Shown here one piece after another: positions 59,012-64,000 of a stretch of 64,000 bases of DNA. Within the stretch, counting starts at the first letter, position 1. The number at the start of each line of letters is the position of its first letter. Source of the stretch: Lasiodiplodia sp. COLG20 (lineage: Eukaryota; Ascomycota; Dothideomycetes; Botryosphaeriales; Botryosphaeriaceae); assembly GCA_009801085.1 (NCBI GenBank), contig VNWV01000039.1:39525-103524 (forward strand), read 5' to 3'. Below the pieces are notes generated by a model, which ran no database searches, had not been told where the DNA came from, and saw only the letters and a list, made by a program, of their open reading frames with translations. The position numbers were made by a program, and so were the translations under genes.

Positions 59012-60425
59012 TTATGAAGGCATATGCGGTGGGGCTCTATGTTTCTTCGGCCAAGATACCAAAACTCGATTTTTTTCATTTTCACTTCTCTCTTCCTCTT
59101 CTGCAGGTGTGAAAGAGATGTTAGCAGAGAATATGCCCAGAGCAATGATGTTAGTGGGATTGGTTTCTATGATTTTTATCTTTGAGGTGCACCGCGGGGA
59201 TGTGAGGGGTTTTTTAAGGGCGGGTAAGCTCGATCGGGGCGCATTTTAGATTGGTCAGTGGACACGGGCATGTATCACCATAGCGAATTGCACAAGAATT
59301 GAACCTTCCTTTTAAATATTTCTTAATAAAATTATTGCGCCCTGCTTATGGAAGGGATTAAAGTCGGCGTCCAGATATCACCATGTGATTTGGAAAGACA
59401 TCTTTACCTTAATATATGCTCTAATCGTCTACACAGGAAAAGTGCAGCACATAATTCCACAAAATGTACAGAGCTCACATTTTCTGGAGATGACGGATAG
59501 CTGAGATTTTTGAATCGAACTATTTACCTGGCATAATACCACTCTCAGGTTTTTACGTGTTGAACTACGGACCAGAGCAATGCTATTCTATTATCTCGAG
59601 GCTTTGTTTGCTCAAAACAAGCTATTATTGTCACCACCTCCCTGAATAATGGCCTGGTCGAACAACCTGTGAGCATTTGTTGTCTTGCTACCAGTTGACC
59701 ATCTTCAGAGCTATCAGTCTCTTTGGTGAAATACATTCTTTGCTTCTCCGCCGACATTAAGAATGCTAAATAGCAGCATTCTGTTCTCTGGCAAAAAGGT
59801 GGTGAAGTTTGTCGGAGAGCATGGCCATTAGTTTTCTTTTTCTTTCTCGTTCTGTTTGTTCAATGAGGCATAGAAGCAAGTGTAAGGATTGCACTAGCGA
59901 CGTTGTACATGGGCTTGCTGATGCTGAACGTTCCGTTGTGCGGTTTGGCGGCCTGCCTGTGTGAAGGTCAATCCACAGTTATTGCGTCAGCGGAGCAAAT
60001 GAAATAGAAGTGATGTAAAGCTGCTGGTCCTGCTCCGAAAGCTGACCTGCGCTGACGGGTCAAGCCAGCAAATTTCGTGATACCGACGCCTTGTTTCTTT
60101 GTTCTTTGATTTTTGTTTTCCTGATTACGTGCGGGCTGTTTACCGTCTTTGTTGCCGCGCGTACGCGTCTGGAGCCACGCTTCTGATCCGAAACCATATT
60201 TGCGCGGCTGGCTCTGAATGGCAGATTACCATCTTTAAGCTGCGCGGCTAGTCATACGTGTAGGGCTTAATTTCTTGCGGCATTGTACTTTCGCAACACC
60301 AACGTGTAGGATCGTGATCTTCTCATGACGGGTTCCGAGCGCCGATCGCTCCGCTGCTTGTAAGTAGTGCTGTGTCCGGACTGCTTGTTGTAAAAGTCGG
60401 AACTTTTTGTCACATGGGAAAGTGA
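59012..60425. other. Intergenic, convergent 3' ends, AT-rich
   Basis: 1.4 kb between PTA1 (plus) and the coiled-coil gene (minus). AT-rich, no frame of plausible composition, no tRNA recognised. Confidence 0.5.
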
Positions 60426-61428
60426 TCAATACCATCCAGGAGTAGGGTAGGGATAGTAATACCCTGAAGAGTAAGGGGGTGGAATCTGTTCCGGCAAGTG
60501 ATCTCTTCTTCCCTGCTCGTACCCGCTTCGAGGATCATGATGTGGGGCCCTAGAGCCACGCCCGGTGGATCGGCGAGGATCGCCTCCGTGAGACGTATTT
60601 GCAAAAGTGTATTGTTCGTCAGAGTAGCTTTGATGGCGGGGGTTGTCGCTGGACGGAGATGCATGGTTGAATTGCCGCCCATCATCTCTAGGCTCGTATC
60701 CTCCACCGCGGCGGCCATGCCTTGAGCGGCTGCTCCCATGGTAGCTTGAGCGTTCGCGTAGCCTGTCTTCAAGTTCTCTCACACGGCGAACCAACTCGCT
60801 GTTGGTTTCCCTCTCGGAAGCCGCCTCACGGCGTGTTGCTGCCGCTTCACCCTCCAAGTAACTTATTTGAGCCTGTTGGTCCTCGATCTGCTCCCACTGG
60901 CGTTGAATAGTATCTGAGTCATCTTGGATTTGAGCCTCTAGATCTGTGATTTCGTCTTGTTGCTGCTGACTCTCTGCCTGTAGCGTCTGAATCTGAAGCT
61001 CGGCTGAATAAGTCTCCCCGACGTAGCGGCCACAAATGTCTTTCCACCAGCGGAACGGCTTGTCTATATTCGGGCAGGGTACGCCTTGGTGACTATTGGG
61101 TCCCGTAATGCCTCGATTTGTCCTGCAGTGGAAGCATTCCCGGTCGCAGTTTCTCCAGTGGCCATGGAGGTCTTCGGCACATGTGAGGCAGCGGTTGTTC
61201 CAAAGCCTTGAGAGATTATCAGTCCGTGCGGTCGCGAGTTATCGGTGGTACGTGCCTTCTTTCTGCCGCTCTGTTGTAACTCTGATAGTTATCCTCACTT
61301 GCCACTTCAGCTTCCGTGACAATGTCATCGGCTGCAGGAAACTCCGATGGGTCGTTCTGTTGCGATAGCGGCGAAAGAAGCGGCGGGAGCGCCTGATGGA
61401 GCATGCCAGGATCGCTTGGTGAAGCCAT
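60426..61428 (-). CDS. Hypothetical Cys/His-containing coiled-coil protein (exon join unresolved)
   Basis: Family not recognised. The N-terminal exon begins at the ATG at 61428 (an in-frame ATG also lies at 61504-61506) and encodes an acidic, Pro-rich segment up to about 61250. The main part (about 61212-60426) encodes a Cys/His cluster (CLTCAEDLHGHWRNCDRECFHCRTN), then RWWKDICGRYVGETYSAEL, then a Gln/Glu-rich coiled coil (LQAESQQQQDEITDLEAQIQ and on to RRVRELEDRLRERS), and a Gly/Arg/Tyr/Pro-rich tail ending in YYYPYPTPGWY. The Cys/His part suggests a zinc or nucleic-acid-binding module, but the spacing is not a standard CCHC knuckle. The obvious acceptor (CTCAAG at about 61214-61209) needs phase 2, while the good donors in exon 1 give phase 0 or 1, so the join is open: weak donor, error or decay. 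Confidence 0.5.
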
Positions 61429-62886
61429 ATTAACGTGGGGGATGTTGCAAGGAAGAGAAGTGTGTGAGGAGGACGGGTTATTTACCACCCAGACGCGACG
61501 GCACATGACGCGCCGCGCCTCCGAACACCTTACTTTCCCTTACATAAGCACCCATAAGATTCACCGTTCACTTTCAACTGCCTGTCTTTAGACAGCCTCG
61601 CCTCTGCAGCTCATGTCTCACTTCAGCATCCTGAATAGAACTAGAAGTCGCTCAGATCACTTCACTTGAGAACCTCACTATAGATCTCCTCAAGCCGTAG
61701 ATTCACATTGGCAACGATAATCACTGATCAGAATGTACGCTGTATTCCTCTATCATAAGCTAAGGCAACTATCCGACATGAAAATATGAAATCCCTTCAG
61801 GCACAAATCCAAACGATTCTTCTCGCCCTCCATAAGCATGCTTTTTGTCCGAACCAGTCGGATGATTAGCCTCGCTCCCGAAATTGTTAATAAATTTCCC
61901 TGCGAGCTATTAGCGCTTATAGAGCTAATAGGGGTGAAGCTGACGGAAGGCCGTAATAGCAACTCGAGTTGCCGTTAGCGCCAGCTAGCGCCTCCAGCTC
62001 TTCCCGCTCTTCCCGCTTCTCCAGCTCCTCCAGCTCCTTCAGCTCCTCCACCACTATTAGCGCCGTTAGTACTACGAGCAGTACGGTTAGCATACATTCG
62101 TCATAAATGACGGTACGAAGGCACGAGGGTACGAAGATGTGAACAAACGAATAAATAAAGGAATAAGCGATAAACTGGTAGCTGCTAGTATGTGCGCTCA
62201 CGTCGAGTTTTCATCAATCGCGCGAATATCGACTTGCTTTTTTAATAGCGTTGCTTTCTAAAGAGCGAAAACTTTATCGAAAAAAAGACGCTTTAACCAG
62301 GTTAAAAAGAACTTTAAAAAGACTATTGTTAATGGTACTAATAGATCCAGTGACGTCAAAGCAGCTAAAGAATCGGGAGGAGCTGGAGAAGCTGTCTCAA
62401 ATCACCCGTGCTTCCAGCTTCGCCTGCCGAACCTTAATTTATGTGTGGGAAATTTGCTGATGTGGCGAACGAAACACGAAGGCATCGAGAGGTGTTAATG
62501 GGTCTTCAGTCGCAATGAGTCACACTGTTGAGAGCCGTGGGGGTTTCAAGGAAATTCATGAATTTCAACTAAGGTTTAAGTACATCGCGGTCCCATTTCT
62601 CTCCCGTAGAGGAATGCTGGTGCCATTCGAACTACTCGCGCTGGTCAAGAAATGAAACCGGTCCGAAAGAAGAAGAATCAAACAAAAGGACCAAGAACGA
62701 TGCGCATCGAAGAGAAAGGTAAGGACTGATCCATCAGCTGCTGCTATTCCATCCGTGTTTTGTCACATCTCCCAAGCCGTTTTGGTGAGCATCACATCTC
62801 CTCACTGCTGTGGAGTTGATCTGGCTGCCAAGGAGGGGCCGGTCTCCCAGGCAGAGTAGCAGTGATTTGATCATGGTGGAAAGCAT
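61429..62886. other. Intergenic with an AT-rich, repeat-like patch
   Basis: 1.46 kb between the coiled-coil gene and the hydrophobin. From about 61840 to 62470 the sequence is AT-rich and rich in TTAG/CTAA words, with a 14 bp palindrome, a CTCCAGCTCC-type low-complexity tract and A/T runs; see the repeat entry and findings. No gene supported. Confidence 0.5.
61900..62120. repeat. Palindrome and low-complexity tract, possible mobile-element relic
   Basis: A perfect 14 bp palindrome (GCAACTCGAGTTGC, 61959-61972) sits within a longer imperfect inverted repeat of TTAGCG/CGTAA words. It is followed by a tract of CTCCAGCTC/CTTCCCGCT repeats (about 61985-62055) and another short inverted repeat (GTACT and AGTAC arms near 62068-62085). 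The frame through the tract encodes only Glu/Leu runs. Clustered palindromes in AT-rich intergenic DNA may be a decayed element, but no terminal repeats or transposase were found. Confidence 0.35.
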
Positions 62887-63403
62887 TTAGAGGATATCGG
62901 TGCACTGGAGGCCGAGGTCAAGGTTGATAATGCCCTGGTGTGGTGTAAGTAAAGATCTTGACAATGCCGCTGCTCGAGATCGGCGTAGAGGTGTAGATTA
63001 TCACGTACGGTCTGCTTGCTGCCGCTGCAGCACTTGACAGTGTTCTGGTTACCGCAGACAGAGCTGGCGCTGGAACCGAGGTTGAGGAGGTTCACTGAAA
63101 TATGTAAGTGGATGGTAAAGGAATGGAGCGGAGGCAATGCCGCTTACGGATGGGGACACTGATGCCGCTGCAGCTGCCGGGGTTGAGAAGGCCACCGCCG
63201 ATGAGGGATCCCAGCAGGCCGCCGACGTTGGTCTGCTTGCTGGAGGTGTTGCAGCACGAGACGACCTGGTTGGCATTGCAGGTGTTTGAGGCCTCGCCGA
63301 TAGACTTGTCGGTGCGCGCCTCAATGGCAACGTCAGCGGTAGGGATGGCGGTGGCAACGACGGCCATGGAGATGATGGTAGAGCAGATGGTAGAGGCCTT
63401 CAT
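62887..63403 (-). CDS. Class I hydrophobin
   Basis: Small secreted amphipathic protein that coats aerial hyphae and spores and makes them water-repellent. Exons on the minus strand are 63403-63148, 63094-63009 and 62934-62887, in phase, giving 129 residues. A signal peptide covers about residues 1-19 (hydrophobic stretch ending in ATA). The mature part has the eight-cysteine pattern C, CC, C, C, CC, C at C42, C50, C51, C78, C99, C107, C108 and C125. The third to fourth cysteine loop of 26 residues fits class I; class II loops are near 11. The loop is Gly/Leu-rich (GGLLGSLIGGGLLNP), as expected for rodlet formers. No other ORF-sized secreted gene lies nearby. A TATA-like box lies about 130 nt upstream of the ATG. 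Confidence 0.92.
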
Positions 63404-64000
63404 TTTGGCTGGGTGGGTTTGGTTTTCTTAAAGAAGAATGAGGGGTGTGAAGGTCTGAATTGTCTGCTCTGCTGGATGAGAGGAGGAGATGGATGCTGAG
63501 GATGGCTCCTTGAACGAGCGAGTTGAAGGGGTTTATATAGTCGTCGAGATGGTGCTCAGAGGGACTTCCCCCTTTCGTCGTCCCATTCAGCTGTATGGTC
63601 TTGCTTTTTCCTGGCCTTGTTGATCATGTCTGTGATGCTCTTGGTCTTGGTCCGTATGCATGTCGGCCTGCCCGTGTCGATGCCACGGGGGCGGCACAAT
63701 GGTTGCAAGGATTCGCGAGGTGGCGGCCAACAGTCTACTTTGGCGGGCTGGCTGAAGCCTAGAATTCCTCTTTCCTGTACGTACATGGATGGAAGTTGAC
63801 GGGGATAGGATGGTTATCAGCCATCAAGTCCCACATACATCATGCTACATGGGCAAAAACGGCAAGGGCAGTTCGCTACGTATGAGTGCGCTGTCCGATC
63901 CTCCACATGAGTAGACATCACAGCGAGCTCGCCTCGGTGGGTACGTTTTGGATCGTCAGCTGGGCCCGGCGAGCTCTCTGGATCAGGGGACTTGCTTATT
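63404..64000. promoter_or_regulatory. Hydrophobin promoter and window end
   Basis: 597 bp upstream of the hydrophobin on the minus strand, running to the end of the window. The leader (about 63404-63530) is pyrimidine-rich on the coding strand. No further gene is supported before 64000. Confidence 0.55.
63534..63539 (-). promoter_or_regulatory. TATA-like box of the hydrophobin gene
   Basis: TATATA within CTATATAAAC on the minus strand, about 131 nt before the ATG at 63403. Position and sequence fit a TATA box of a strongly regulated fungal gene. Confidence 0.55.

Noticed and set aside
61917..62201. 94-codon minus-strand frame with Glu/Leu repeats
   Set aside because: It translates a low-complexity repeat tract; composition is not protein-like outside the repeat.
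62887..63403. Class II hydrophobin
   Set aside because: The loop between the third and fourth cysteines is 26 residues, which fits class I and not class II.
1..64000. CRISPR arrays, prokaryotic operons, phage or insertion sequences
   Set aside because: Spliced eukaryotic genes fill the window and no regularly spaced repeats or transposases were seen.

Overview
The window is nuclear DNA of a filamentous ascomycete (Pezizomycotina). The evidence is many short GT-AG introns of about 45 to 65 nt, compact genes on both strands, and gene families typical of moulds: a class I hydrophobin, a LIM-RhoGAP of the Lrg1 type, a Rim15-type kinase, a questin oxidase-like protein, and an aspartyl-tRNA synthetase fused to a DUF2156 domain. 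A dothideomycete is possible, but the window alone does not prove it. Exon limits were worked out by hand from splice signals, reading phase and family knowledge.

Layout. 1-5 kb: the 3' part of casein kinase 2 alpha, then cytosolic (probably also mitochondrial) valyl-tRNA synthetase. 5-9.5 kb: a 2-oxoglutarate/Fe(II) oxygenase diverging from an OPT oligopeptide transporter. 11-17.5 kb: a TLC-like membrane protein, a CorA-like membrane protein with an unresolved 5' half, an NmrA-like NAD(P)-binding protein, and a convergent F-box protein. 19.4-24.6 kb: a C2H2 transcription factor behind a long GC-rich leader, and a lineage-specific hypothetical gene. 24.9-34.3 kb, all on the minus strand: a HECT_2 (UBE3D/Ipa1-like) protein, the AspRS-DUF2156 fusion (ErdS-like), and a questin oxidase/AflY-like protein. 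35.9-47.9 kb: the Lrg1-type RhoGAP diverging from RNA polymerase II subunit Rpb4, then a very large Rim15-type PAS/kinase/receiver protein. 47.9-51.7 kb is gene-poor. 51.7-59 kb: an FSH1-type serine hydrolase, an MFS anion symporter, and a divergent pair of the small mitochondrial protein Coa3 and Pta1/symplekin. 60.4-63.4 kb: a hypothetical coiled-coil protein, an AT-rich repeat-like patch, and a class I hydrophobin.

How the genes relate. This looks like ordinary chromosomal gene order, not a metabolite cluster or a mobile island. Several genes belong to shared core programmes: translation and aminoacyl-tRNA use (ValRS, AspRS-DUF2156), mRNA synthesis and 3' processing (Rpb4, Pta1, Ipa1-like), and nutrient and cell-wall signalling (CK2, Rim15, Lrg1).

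The most notable items are: the ErdS-like fusion, expected to put aspartate on ergosterol; an AUG-less in-frame extension upstream of ValRS that looks like a mitochondrial presequence; three stop-free introns of length 3n in the C2H2 factor; a possible RNA polymerase III unit near 53.5 kb; a roughly 490 nt intron carrying a protein-like reading frame in the HECT_2 gene; and a glutamate in place of the phospho-aspartate in the Rim15 receiver.
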